Part shown: positions 1-6,669 of the stretch, piece after piece
Layout: each line of letters starts with the position of its first letter
How positions within the stretch are numbered: position 1 is the first letter of the stretch
Assembly (NCBI GenBank): GCA_025935735.1
Contig: JAICUS010000134.1
Span: 1 to 11,845, forward strand
Source: Solirubrobacteraceae bacterium
Lineage (GTDB): Bacteria; Actinomycetota; Thermoleophilia; Solirubrobacterales; Solirubrobacteraceae
Direction: 5' to 3'
DNA: 11,845 nucleotides
Notes under the pieces: generated by a model
Databases searched by the model: none
Seen by the model: the letters and a program-made list of their open reading frames with translations, nothing else
What the model was told of the DNA's origin: nothing
Made by a program: the position numbers and the translations under genes

Positions 1-50
1 CGCCGCCCCGGCGCCCCGGCGCCGGCGTCGCGCCGCCCTCGCGCCGGGGC

Positions 51-70
51 CCGCCGGCAACTGCCGGCGG
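51..70. repeat. Perfect 9-bp inverted repeat, terminator-like
   Basis: CCGCCGGCA at 51-59 is the exact reverse complement of TGCCGGCGG at 62-70, with only AC between them; as RNA it would fold as an 8-bp stem with a 4-base AACT loop. No T-run follows on either side. High-GC actinobacteria often use such T-less hairpins as terminators, so it may end a transcript coming from the left. A protein-binding dyad is equally possible. Confidence 0.4.
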
Positions 71-100
71 ATCCCGGGGGGCCGTCGCCCGGGCTCAATG

Positions 101-120
101 TTGTTCGATGTTGGTCGATG
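101..120. repeat. Two tandem 10-bp repeats upstream of the MFS gene
   Basis: TTGTTCGATG and TTGGTCGATG follow each other directly and differ at one base. A more degraded third copy (TAAAGGATGT) follows at 121-130. The block lies about 30 bp before the GntR-type palindrome, in a region much less GC-rich than its surroundings. A spacing of one helical turn fits a binding site for an activator, but no family can be named. Confidence 0.35.
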
Positions 121-147
121 TAAAGGATGTATGCGGCTTGCGCACCT

Positions 148-159
148 CTTGTATACAAG
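148..159. promoter_or_regulatory. Perfect GntR-type operator CTTGTATACAAG
   Basis: This 12-bp stretch is a perfect palindrome whose core TTGTATACAA is the operator form bound by many FadR/FCD-type GntR regulators. It ends 19 bp before the chosen ATG of the MFS transporter. It contains TATACA (152-157), a fair -10 hexamer, so a bound repressor would sit on the promoter. The FCD-type GntR protein encoded at 6670-7434 is one candidate ligand; a regulator elsewhere in the genome is just as possible. Confidence 0.6.
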
Positions 160-178
160 CCGTGTACCGTCTGGGTGC

Positions 179-1438
179 ATGTCCGCGCTCGCGCTCACCC
201 TCGACCCTGCCCGGCGCACGCTGGCACCCGTGCGGCGCGCGGCCGGCAGCCGGGGCTGGCGGATGTGGGCGCTGGCCGCGGGCTTCTATCTCGTGGCGAT
301 CTTCCACCGGATGAGCCTGGGCGTCGCGTCGCTGGACGCCAGCGCCCGCTTCGGCGTGTCCACCAGCGCGATCGCGCTGCTCTCCACCGTCCAGCTCGGG
401 CTCTATCTGGCGATGCAGATCCCGGCCGGGCTGCTGGCCGACCGGATCGGGCCGCGGCGCTCGCTGGCGCTGGGCCTGCTGGCCATCGGCGCCGGCGAGC
501 TCGTGTTCGCGTTCAGTCCCTCGTTCTCGCTGGCCGTGGCCGGCCGCGCCGTGGTGGGCGCCGGCGACGCCTGCATGTTCCTCAACGTCCTGCGGGTCGC
601 CGCGCAGTGGCTGCCCCGGCGCCGCTACGCGCTGGCCACCGCGCTCACCGGGGTCTGCGGCTCGATCGGCCAGCTCGTCGGCACCGCGCCGCTGAGCGCC
701 GCGCTGGGCGACCTCGGCTGGACCCCGACCTTCGCCGGCAGCGGCGTGCTCACGGCCATCCTGGCCATCCTGGCCGTCCGCCGCCTCGAGGATCGCGAGG
801 ATCGCGCGGACGCCGCGGCGCAGGCGCCGATCCTCCCCACGCTGCGCCGCGCCTGGCGCACGCCGGCGATCCGGCACGGGCTGTGGGTCCACTTCGCGCT
901 CAACTGCCCGTTCGTCACGCTGACCGGCCTGTGGGCGTTCCCGTTCCTGGTCCGCGGGCAGGGGCTGGCGCCGGGCACCGCGGCCGCGCTGCTGGCCGGC
1001 ACGGTGGTCGTCTTCGGCGCCTGCGCGCCCGCGCTCGGCCAGTTCGCCGCCCGGCTGCCGCACCGCCGCGGCGCGGTGGCCAGCGGGGTCGCGCTCGCCA
1101 CCGCCGGAGCGCTCGCGCTGGTGCTCGGCTGGCCCGGCGGCCACCCGCCGGTCGCGCTCGACGGGCTGGCGCTGGCGCTCGCCGGCGTCTCCGGCGCGGC
1201 CTCGATGCTGGCCTTCGACCTCGCCCGCGAGGCCCCCGCGGCCGGCGGCAGCGCCTCGGGCATCGTGAACATCGGCGGCTTCAGCGCCGCGATCGCCGCC
1301 CAGGCCGCGATCGCCGCGCTGGTCGGCGCCGGCCTGGACTACCGCGTCGCGCTGCTGCCGCTGCTCGTGCTGGTCGCCGCCGGCGCGCTGCAGACGCTGC
1401 GCCACCCGCGCGCGCTCGCGACAGCCGCGGCCTACTAG
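179..1438 (+). CDS. Major facilitator superfamily (MFS) transporter
   Basis: This is a 419-residue inner-membrane secondary transporter. About twelve hydrophobic segments are visible, six before and six after a charged central loop (about residues 201-232, with the R-R-L-E-D-R-E-D stretch). The MFS motif A follows helix 2 (GLLADRIGPRRS, residues 84-95). An Arg-Arg-Arg cluster lies after helix 4 (about 147-149), and a Gly-rich GIVNIGG stretch sits in the second half. The length is typical of the superfamily. An upstream in-frame ATG at 98 would add 27 hydrophilic residues, but the GntR palindrome and likely -10 would then lie inside the gene, so the ATG at 179 is preferred. The ribosome site is weak. 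The substrate cannot be told: motif A defines the superfamily only. The gene stands alone, and regulation through the palindrome just upstream is likely. It is intact, unlike the gene after it. Confidence 0.9.
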   Translation: MSALALTLDPARRTLAPVRRAAGSRGWRMWALAAGFYLVAIFHRMSLGVASLDASARFGVSTSAIALLSTVQLGLYLAMQIPAGLLADRIGPRRSLALGLLAIGAGELVFAFSPSFSLAVAGRAVVGAGDACMFLNVLRVAAQWLPRRRYALATALTGVCGSIGQLVGTAPLSAALGDLGWTPTFAGSGVLTAILAILAVRRLEDREDRADAAAQAPILPTLRRAWRTPAIRHGLWVHFALNCPFVTLTGLWAFPFLVRGQGLAPGTAAALLAGTVVVFGACAPALGQFAARLPHRRGAVASGVALATAGALALVLGWPGGHPPVALDGLALALAGVSGAASMLAFDLAREAPAAGGSASGIVNIGGFSAAIAAQAAIAALVGAGLDYRVALLPLLVLVAAGALQTLRHPRALATAAAY

Positions 1439-1444
1439 TCGCTC

Positions 1445-1463
1445 GGCGACCCGAACGGGCGCC
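1445..1463 (+). terminator. Possible hairpin terminator after the MFS gene
   Basis: Six bases after the TAG stop, GGCG-A-CCC can pair with GGG-CGCC around a GAAC loop, giving seven G:C pairs with one bulged A. A second palindrome, GCGCCGCGGCGC, overlaps at 1459-1470. Neither is followed by a T-run, so this rests on position and stem strength only. Confidence 0.3.
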
Positions 1464-1523
1464 GCGGCGCTCCCCGGCCCGGCAGCGAGCTCTAGCCTCC
1501 GCGCTCCCATCGTGGACCACCTC

Positions 1524-2584
1524 ATGGGCGTGATCCTGCCGGGCGGCAAGGGCACGCGCCTGCCCCCGATCACATACACATCGGCCAAGCAGCTCGTGCC
1601 GGTGGCCAACAAGCCGGTGCTCTTCTGCGCGATCGAAGCGACGGCTGCGGCGGGCATCCGCGAGGTCGGATCATCATCGCGCCCGAGACCGGCGGCGAGA
1701 TCCGCGAGGCCGCCGGCGACGGCGAGCGCTTCGGGGTGCAGATCACCTAGATCGAGCAGGACGGGCCGCTCGGGCTGGCCCACGCGGTGCTCACGGCCGA
1801 GCCGTTCCCCCAGGACACCCCGTTCGTCATCTACCTCGGCAACAACGTGCTGCAGGGCGGCATCGAGGACCTCGTGGACGCCTTCCGCCGCAACCGCCCA
1901 GAGGCGCTCATCCTGCTCACGCCGGTCCACGACCCGGAGAACTACGGCGTCGCGGAGCTCGACGACAGGGGCGCGATCAAACGGCTGGCGGAGAAGCCGC
2001 CGGAGCCGGCGTCGGACCTCGCGCTCGTCGGCGTCTACATGTTCACCCCGCGCATCCACGAGGCGGCCAAGGCCATCCAGCCGTCCGGGCGCGGCGAGCT
2101 GGAGATCACCGACGCCATCCAGTGGCTGGTGAACGGCGAGCACGCGGTCGAGCGCACATCGTGCGCGGCTGGTGGAAGGACACCGGGCGCTTGGACGACA
2201 TGCTGGCGCCCAACCGGCTCATCCTCGAGACCGTCGAGCGGCGGGTGGAGGGCGAGCTGGCCGACACGCTGATCGAGGGCCGCGTCGTGGTCGAGCCCGG
2301 CGCGCTGCTCGACCGCGCGACCGTCCGCGGCCCCGCGGCGATCGGCGCCGGCGCCGTGGTGCGCGACGCCTACGTCGCCCGTACACGGCCATCGGGCGCC
2401 ACTGCGTGATCGAGGAGGCCGAGATCGAGCACCCGATCCGGCTCGAGGGATCCTCCGTCCGCCCCCTCAACGGCCGCATGGAGTCCTCGCTTCGCGGCCG
2501 CGACGTCTCGATCTCGCGCACGCCCCGCCAGCCGCACGCCTACCGCTCATGGTCGGCGACTCGTCCGAGATCGGGATCCTCTAG
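1524..2584 (+). pseudogene. Glucose-1-phosphate thymidylyltransferase, broken (RmlA-type, long form)
   Basis: Joined across frames, this encodes a sugar-1-phosphate nucleotidyltransferase of about 350 residues: an N-terminal nucleotidyltransferase domain, then a C-terminal left-handed beta-helix-like part ending in MVGDSSEIGIL. The family makes dTDP-glucose for rhamnose and other surface sugars. The recognisable start is ATG 1524 (MGVILPGGKGTRL). Frame breaks lie near 1669, 2152, 2377 and 2546, and each is repaired by adding back one base: GTCGG(C)ATC, GAG(C)CGCAC, GTC(G)GCCCG and CGC(T)TCATG. An in-frame TAG at 1748-1750 replaces the Tyr codon expected in QIT-Y-IEQDGPLG. The GDN motif reads GNN (metal-binding Asp changed to Asn), and the usual RLRP reads RLPP. 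Substitutions in catalytic motifs as well as indels favour real decay over sequencing error. Its TAG (2582-2584) overlaps the stop of the convergent kinase gene. No other dTDP-sugar gene is nearby. Confidence 0.88.
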
Positions 2585-3978
2585 GACGGGACCGCGGCGG
2601 CGTACGCGCGGTGCGCGGGCGCCGACGGCTGGACGATCCGGGGCGGCGCGATCGTCGCCGCGCATGCCGCGGGGATGTCCGCCGCCGCGCCGGCGGCGCT
2701 CGCCGCGCAGATCGCCGCGCCCAGCGATTCGCCGGCCTGGACCGCCGGGAGCGCGACCGGGCGGCCGGTGAGGTCGGCCAGGATCTGCGGGACGGCCGGC
2801 GAACGGGTCGGCCCACCCGCCAGCGTGAGCATGCGCTCGTGCCCGGGGGAGGGGGAGAGCACCCGGCGTAGGATGCCCTCGATCACCGCGCGCGCGACAT
2901 GCGCGGGGGTGTGCTCCGGCAGGCGACCGCTGAGGCCATCGTCGAGGGAATCCGGCGCCCCTTCCGGGGCTGGCTGGAAGCGCAGGCCATCGCAGCCGGG
3001 CGGCACCGTCGGCAGCTCGCGCGCCAGCCGTTCATAGTCCGGGCGCCCTGACCAGAGCGCGGCGGCCGCGGCGATAAACCGGCCCGCGCCCCACAGCACG
3101 TTCATGGCGATCCAGCGGTCGGGGGCCGCGTGGCGGGCGGTCAGCGTCGCCGCGTCCGGCACACCGCCGGCCATCACCGAGACCGTCCGGGCCACGGTCC
3201 CGAGGATCACCAAGGTGTCGCCCGGCGCGATCGCATCCGCCGACAGCGCGCATGCGGCGGAGTCCATCGCGCCTGCGGCGACCGGGATGCCGGGCGGGAG
3301 GCCGAGGGAGGCGGCGGCGCCGCGCGACAGGCGCCCGACGATGCCGTCCGGCGCAGTCAGCGCCGGCAGCTGGGAGGCGCGCAGACCGACTGCCGCGGCG
3401 AGGTCGTTGCACCAGACCCCCCGCCAAGGATCGAAGACCCCCGTGGTCGATGCGCGCGAGGGGTCGACGGCGGCCGCGCCCGTCATCCACAGCGCGACGA
3501 AGCCACCGGGGAACACGACCGAGCGCGCCCGCGCGAGCGCGGCGGGCCTGGCGCGCCGCATCCACGCGAGGTTGGCGAGCCAGCTGACGCCTGCGCCCGG
3601 CAGGTTGCCGGTGCGCCGCAGCAGCGCGCCGTCACCCAGCTCGGCGCGCAGCGCGCGGATGTCGGCCTCCGCGCGCCGGTCGAGCTGCATGATCGCCGGC
3701 ATCACGGGCTCGCCCGCGCCGTCGACGAGCACGGTCGCATTGGCCGAGCTGATGGCGACGGCGCTCAGGCCGCCGGCGCCGCCGGCCGTGGCCGCGCCGA
3801 CCGCGCGGCGGACCGCCGCCAGCCAGGTGGCGGGCTCGATCTCGACGCGGCCGCCCGCGCGGCGCAGCGCATAGCCGGCATGGCCGCTCCCCCGGACGCG
3901 GCCGGCCACGTCGATCAAGGTCGCCTTGCAGCCGCTCGTGCCGACGTCGATCCCGAGCACGGATGGTCGCTCGGCCAT
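2581..3978 (-). CDS. FGGY-family carbohydrate kinase (xylulokinase-like)
   Basis: This 465-residue protein is predicted to transfer phosphate from ATP to a ketose or polyol. The N-terminal FGGY domain opens with LGIDVGTSGCKATLID (residues 8-23, phosphate-binding loop); QLDRR lies at 98-102. The likely catalytic base is Asp239 in GAMDSAACAL. The C-terminal domain has GDTLVILGTV (253-262), AGGPTRSPAVPQILADLTGRPV (387-408) and the closing GESLGAA (416-422). Length and motif order match xylulokinase and its relatives; the common GTS of the second domain reads GTV here. The first start with a ribosome site is ATG 3978 (MAERPSVLGID), eleven bases after the stop of the upstream dehydrogenase, with GAGG about ten bases before it; an in-frame upstream start (4059) would lie inside that gene. 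It is the last gene of the minus-strand operon. With a FucA-type aldolase alongside, 1-phosphorylation of a ketose is plausible, but the substrate is not determined. Confidence 0.9.
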   Translation of the reverse strand: MAERPSVLGIDVGTSGCKATLIDVAGRVRGSGHAGYALRRAGGRVEIEPATWLAAVRRAVGAATAGGAGGLSAVAISSANATVLVDGAGEPVMPAIMQLDRRAEADIRALRAELGDGALLRRTGNLPGAGVSWLANLAWMRRARPAALARARSVVFPGGFVALWMTGAAAVDPSRASTTGVFDPWRGVWCNDLAAAVGLRASQLPALTAPDGIVGRLSRGAAASLGLPPGIPVAAGAMDSAACALSADAIAPGDTLVILGTVARTVSVMAGGVPDAATLTARHAAPDRWIAMNVLWGAGRFIAAAAALWSGRPDYERLARELPTVPPGCDGLRFQPAPEGAPDSLDDGLSGRLPEHTPAHVARAVIEGILRRVLSPSPGHERMLTLAGGPTRSPAVPQILADLTGRPVALPAVQAGESLGAAICAASAAGAAADIPAACAATIAPPRIVQPSAPAHRAYAAAVPS

Positions 3979-3989
3979 GCCGCCACGCC

Positions 3990-5027
3990 TCAGTGCGCCA
4001 TCTCGAGCAGGACCTTGAGGCCGGCGCCGTCGGACTTCATGGCGAACCCGCTCTCCCACTGCGAGAGCGGCAGCACGTCAGAGACCAGCGCGGCGAGGTT
4101 CAGCGCCCCGGTCGCCGCCTGCTCGAGCACCTCGCGCTGGAGCTCCGCGGTCGCCCCGGAGGAGCCGCGGAGGTCGACCTCGCGGTAGTGCACAAGGTTG
4201 GGGTCCACGGCGATCGCCTCGCCTGGTGGCATGCCGGCGAAGATCACGCAGCGTCCGCCCTTGCGCAAGACGGACAGCGCATCCTCCACCAGGCGCGGCA
4301 CGCCGACGTCCACGAACGCCACCTCCGGTCCGTCGTCGCGCAGCTCGCCGGGCAACAGCTCGCGCAGCGGGCCGGCCGCGGGGTCGATGACTTGCGTGGC
4401 GCCGTGCTCGAGTGCGCGCTCGCGACGATGAGCCAGTGGCTCCGAGACGACGATCGCCACGGCTCCGTGCGCGCGGGCGAGCTGCACGTGCGCGAGCCCG
4501 ATCGGGCCGCCGCCCATGATCAGCACCGTCGTGCCCGCGGTCACCTCGGCGCGGCGAATGCCCTGCAGCGCCGCAGCCACGGGCTCGGACGCCGTCGCCT
4601 CCTCGTCGGCGACCACGTCGGGCACACGCAGGACGTTGCCCGCTTGCACCGCGCGCGCGGGGATGACGACCGACTCGGCGAAGCCGCCGTCGATCTCGTA
4701 GCCGATCGTCTCGCGGTTCACGCAGATGTTGCGCCGGCCCGCCCGGCAGGCGTAGCAGTCGCCGCACGGCACCATCGGGTACACGGCGACGCGGGTGCCC
4801 TCGCGCAGGCCGCTCACGCCGGGGCCCAGATCCGTGACCTGGCCGACGAACTCGTGCCCGATCACGCGCGGCGCACTGATCGCCTTGGTGCCACGGTAGA
4901 TGCGCAGATCGGTGCCGCAGATGCCGCCGAAGCGGACGCCCACACGCACCTCGCCGGGTCCGAGCGGCGCCTCGGCGACGTCTTCGAGTCGCAGGTCGTG
5001 CGGGGCGTGGAAGACGAGGGCTCTCAT
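3990..5027 (-). CDS. Zinc-dependent medium-chain dehydrogenase (polyol/sorbitol dehydrogenase-like)
   Basis: This 345-residue member of the medium-chain dehydrogenase superfamily should oxidise a secondary alcohol, probably of a polyol or sugar, to the ketone. Catalytic zinc ligands are Cys37 (GICGTD), His58-Glu59 (GHEF) and Glu148 (SEPVAAA). The structural zinc site has four Cys at 88, 91, 94 and 102 (CGDCYACRAGRRNIC). The Rossmann loop is GGGPIG (172-177), and an acidic residue, Glu196, follows the second strand, which favours NAD over NADP. Start ATG 5027 has an excellent ribosome site, TAGGAGGCGGC; the TAG in it is the stop codon of the aldolase gene just upstream. The frame stays open far upstream without starts of good quality. 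Between aldolase and kinase, it would feed a ketose to the kinase. The exact substrate cannot be assigned. Confidence 0.9.
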   Translation of the reverse strand: MRALVFHAPHDLRLEDVAEAPLGPGEVRVGVRFGGICGTDLRIYRGTKAISAPRVIGHEFVGQVTDLGPGVSGLREGTRVAVYPMVPCGDCYACRAGRRNICVNRETIGYEIDGGFAESVVIPARAVQAGNVLRVPDVVADEEATASEPVAAALQGIRRAEVTAGTTVLIMGGGPIGLAHVQLARAHGAVAIVVSEPLAHRRERALEHGATQVIDPAAGPLRELLPGELRDDGPEVAFVDVGVPRLVEDALSVLRKGGRCVIFAGMPPGEAIAVDPNLVHYREVDLRGSSGATAELQREVLEQAATGALNLAALVSDVLPLSQWESGFAMKSDGAGLKVLLEMAH

Positions 5028-5035
5028 GCCGCCTC

Positions 5036-5668
5036 CTAGCTGGCGATCCGGGTGGCCGCGACCGCTTCGCGGGCGCCGGCGGGCAGGGCGGGCGCGCGGC
5101 CGCCCGTAAGGACGAAGACCCGCAGCGCGTCCATCAGCTCCTCGGCGGTCTCGAGCGCGGCGCGCAACGTGGCACCGACCGTGACGAAGCCGTGGTTGCG
5201 CAGCAGCAGCGCGCGCCCGTCGGCTCCGAGCGCCCCCACGATGGCTTCGGCCAGCTGGGGCGAGCCCGACACGTGGTAGGGCAGCAGGGGCAGGCGCCCC
5301 ACCCGCGCCACATAGCCCGCGGTGTAGGCGGGGAAGGCGTCGGCGGGGTCGGGTTCGAGCATCCCGGCCACCGCGATCGCCACGGCCGAATGCCCGTGGA
5401 TCACCGCCCCGGCATCGGGGCGCCGCGCGTAAATGCCGGCGTGGAACGGCAGCTCCTTCGACGGGCGGCCCCCGTCGGCGCCACCGGACGCGCCGACCGC
5501 GACGAGGTCGTGCGGCGTCAGGTCGGCCAGCCCGTGGCCCGTGGGAGTGATCAGCAGCCCGCCCGGCGTCCGCGCGCTCACGTTGCCGCCGGTGGAGCTG
5601 ACCATCTCTCGGGCGTCGAGCCGCCGGCACACGGCGCACAGCTCGCCGGCCACATCGCGCGGCGTCAT
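5036..5668 (-). CDS. Class II aldolase (FucA/AraD family)
   Basis: This 210-residue zinc enzyme belongs to the L-fuculose-phosphate aldolase / L-ribulose-5-phosphate 4-epimerase family. Visible motifs are GGNVSAR (27-33, phosphate binding), TPTGHGLADL (41-50), SKELPFH (70-76) with likely catalytic Glu72, and zinc ligands His91 and His93 (HGH) and His159 (LLRNHG). The length is normal for FucA-like enzymes. An aldolase role (ketose-1-phosphate to dihydroxyacetone phosphate plus an aldehyde) fits the kinase and dehydrogenase downstream, but an epimerase or decarboxylase role in the same family is possible. Start ATG 5668 overlaps the TGA of deoR (ATGA) and has GAGGTGATC as ribosome site inside the deoR end, so translation is probably coupled. 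The stop lies within the ribosome site of the next gene. Confidence 0.92.
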   Translation of the reverse strand: MTPRDVAGELCAVCRRLDAREMVSSTGGNVSARTPGGLLITPTGHGLADLTPHDLVAVGASGGADGGRPSKELPFHAGIYARRPDAGAVIHGHSAVAIAVAGMLEPDPADAFPAYTAGYVARVGRLPLLPYHVSGSPQLAEAIVGALGADGRALLLRNHGFVTVGATLRAALETAEELMDALRVFVLTGGRAPALPAGAREAVAATRIAS

Positions 5669-6438
5669 GCGGTGATCACCTCGACCCCTTGCTCGCGGAT
5701 CGCGTCCAGCACGTCTGCCGGCGCGCCGTCGTCGGTCACGAGCGTCGCCACCGCGCTCCAGCCGGTGAGGTTGACCAGCGCCGAGTGGACGAACTTCGAG
5801 GAGTCGGCGACGACCACGGTCGTGTGTGCGGCGGCGATCGCCGCGCGCTTGCCGCCGATGGCCTCCAGGAAGGAGTCGCGCACGCCCTCTGCGTCGACGC
5901 TGCCCGCGCCGAGGAACAGGCGGTCCACGCGATGCTCGGCGTAGAAGCGCTCGACGATCGGCCCGTGGAGCGCCCGTATGACGGGGTCGAACGCGCCGCC
6001 GCTGAGCACCACGCGCACGTCGCGATTGCGCTGGGTGGCGATCAGCACGTCGACCGAGTTCGTCACGAGAGTGAGCCCGGGCGTGCCCAGTGCGGTCGCC
6101 ACCGCGAGCACGGTGGTGCCGGTCTCCAGCGCGATCGTCTCGCCGGGAGCGGCGAGCTTGGCCGCCGCCTCCCCGATACGCCGCTTCTCGCGCAGGTGCG
6201 ACTGGGCGCGCGGCGCCCACGCCGTCTCGGCCGCCACCTTCGCGCCGCCGAGCACGCGGTCGACGTGTCCCGCCCGATCGAGGTGCTGGAGGTCCCGGCG
6301 CACGGTGGCCACCGAGACGTCGAGCCGTGCCGCGAGGTCGGCGGCGTGCACCGACTCCTCGCGCTCGAGCAGCTCGATCAGCCGGCGGTGGCGCTGGTCG
6401 CGCGCCTGCGACCCACGTTGCGCGTTACGTGCAGACAT
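5665..6438 (-). CDS. DeoR/GlpR-family transcriptional repressor
   Basis: This 257-residue regulator has an N-terminal DeoR winged helix-turn-helix (about residues 16-71; HAADLAARLDVSVATVRRDL at 31-50). The C-terminal DeoR sugar-phosphate sensor domain shows KRRIG (85-89), ALETGTTV (103-110), VTNSVD (125-130), LSGG (145-148), GAGSVDAEG (177-185) and ADSSKF (211-216). The family usually represses its own operon and is released by a phosphorylated sugar intermediate, here plausibly the product of the kinase or substrate of the aldolase. It is the first gene of the minus-strand operon, so autoregulation is expected. Start ATG 6438 is preceded by AGGGGTGAG. Its stop overlaps the aldolase start. 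The operator was not identified with confidence; it should lie in 6439-6669. Confidence 0.93.
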   Translation of the reverse strand: MSARNAQRGSQARDQRHRRLIELLEREESVHAADLAARLDVSVATVRRDLQHLDRAGHVDRVLGGAKVAAETAWAPRAQSHLREKRRIGEAAAKLAAPGETIALETGTTVLAVATALGTPGLTLVTNSVDVLIATQRNRDVRVVLSGGAFDPVIRALHGPIVERFYAEHRVDRLFLGAGSVDAEGVRDSFLEAIGGKRAAIAAAHTTVVVADSSKFVHSALVNLTGWSAVATLVTDDGAPADVLDAIREQGVEVITA

Positions 6439-6483
6439 CGCTCACCCCTAGATCATGCCACAGCCGCAATGACGATGTTCTTG

Positions 6484-6512
6484 TTGACGCCGTTGTGATG
6501 GAGTGCTGTCAT
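6484..6512 (+). promoter_or_regulatory. Candidate promoter of the gntR operon
   Basis: TTGACG (6484-6489) is five of six to the -35 consensus. Seventeen bases later TGTCAT (6507-6512) is four of six to -10. Transcription would begin near 6520 and leave a leader of about 150 bases before the GTG start, including the strong hairpin at 6578-6605. The -10 is weak, so this is tentative. Confidence 0.33.
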
Positions 6513-6517
6513 ACCAG
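6506..6517. promoter_or_regulatory. Possible GntR-type operator, imperfect
   Basis: CTGTCATACCAG is an imperfect palindrome (outer CTG/CAG and central AT match) and agrees with the operator-like CTTGTATACAAG at 148-159 at eight of twelve positions in the same register. It overlaps the candidate -10 of the gntR operon, as expected for autoregulation. The similarity is modest and could be chance. Confidence 0.28.
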
Positions 6518-6577
6518 TCCGGAGGCTCTTGGTTGATTTCGCCGACAGACAACGGATTCCACCTCGATTGGCTGCAC

Positions 6578-6605
6578 CCAGACGGCGCGGATGCGCCGTG
6601 CCTGG
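6578..6605 (+). other. Strong stem-loop in the gntR leader
   Basis: ACGGCGC (6582-6588) pairs perfectly with GCGCCGT (6593-6599) around a GGAT loop. Outside it CCAG (6578-6581) pairs with CTGG (6602-6605) past a two-base bulge, giving eleven pairs. It lies about 65 bases before the GTG start. No T-run follows. It could be a leader structure, a terminator for stray transcripts or a double-stranded binding site. Confidence 0.45.
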
Positions 6606-6610
6606 CTGCG

Positions 6611-6652
6611 CGCGCACTGCGCGAAACACGCAATTGGGCGCGCAAAACGCGC
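6611..6652. repeat. Cluster of GCGC dyads just before gntR
   Basis: CGCGCA-C-TGCGCG (6611-6623) is a perfect 13-bp dyad. TGCG...CGCA frames 6618-6632. GCGCG-CAAAA-CGCGC (6638-6652) is a 5-bp stem with a 5-base loop. The repeated TGCGCG/CGCGCA words suggest protein sites or leader RNA structure next to the ribosome site; in a genome this rich in GC part of this is expected by chance. Confidence 0.3.
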
Positions 6653-6669
6653 ACGGGGGGTGAGCGGGC

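Larger units (their letters stand above)
1..147. other. Non-coding, GC-rich left flank
   Basis: No gene can be supported here. The first 50 bases are almost pure G and C with repeated GCCCCGGCGCC-like words. All three forward frames stay open across part of it simply because stop codons are rare at this composition. Around position 95 the composition falls abruptly and becomes richer in T and A, as expected for a promoter region serving the transporter that follows. The tail of a gene lying further left cannot be excluded. Confidence 0.5.
6439..6669. promoter_or_regulatory. Divergent control region between deoR and gntR genes
   Basis: These 231 bp hold no gene. The deoR-side half (about 6455-6570) is clearly less GC-rich than the genes and should contain both promoters. 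The gntR-side half (6578-6660) is packed with dyads. Two regulators of different families face away from each other here, so both probably act on this stretch. I could not find a convincing -35/-10 pair for the minus-strand operon. Confidence 0.7.

Noticed and set aside
98..178. N-terminal extension of the MFS protein from ATG 98
   Set aside because: The added 27 residues are hydrophilic, and the start would put the GntR palindrome and likely -10 inside the gene.
95..2143. A 682-codon open frame on the minus strand opposite the MFS gene and pseudogene
   Set aside because: The translation is Arg/Gly/Ala/Glu-rich without any domain. It is the usual mirror frame of GC-rich codons opposite a clear MFS protein.
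1524..2584. Sequencing error as the full explanation of the broken nucleotidyltransferase
   Set aside because: Indels alone could be errors, but the nonsense change and the catalytic-motif substitutions are base changes of the kind seen in decay. Not fully excluded without reads.
3979..4059. N-terminal extension of the kinase
   Set aside because: It would overlap the end of the dehydrogenase gene by about 70 bases, and the FGGY phosphate loop begins right after ATG 3978.
3130..4188. A 352-codon plus-strand open frame opposite the kinase
   Set aside because: No domain, Arg/Gly-rich, and the opposite strand encodes a complete FGGY kinase.
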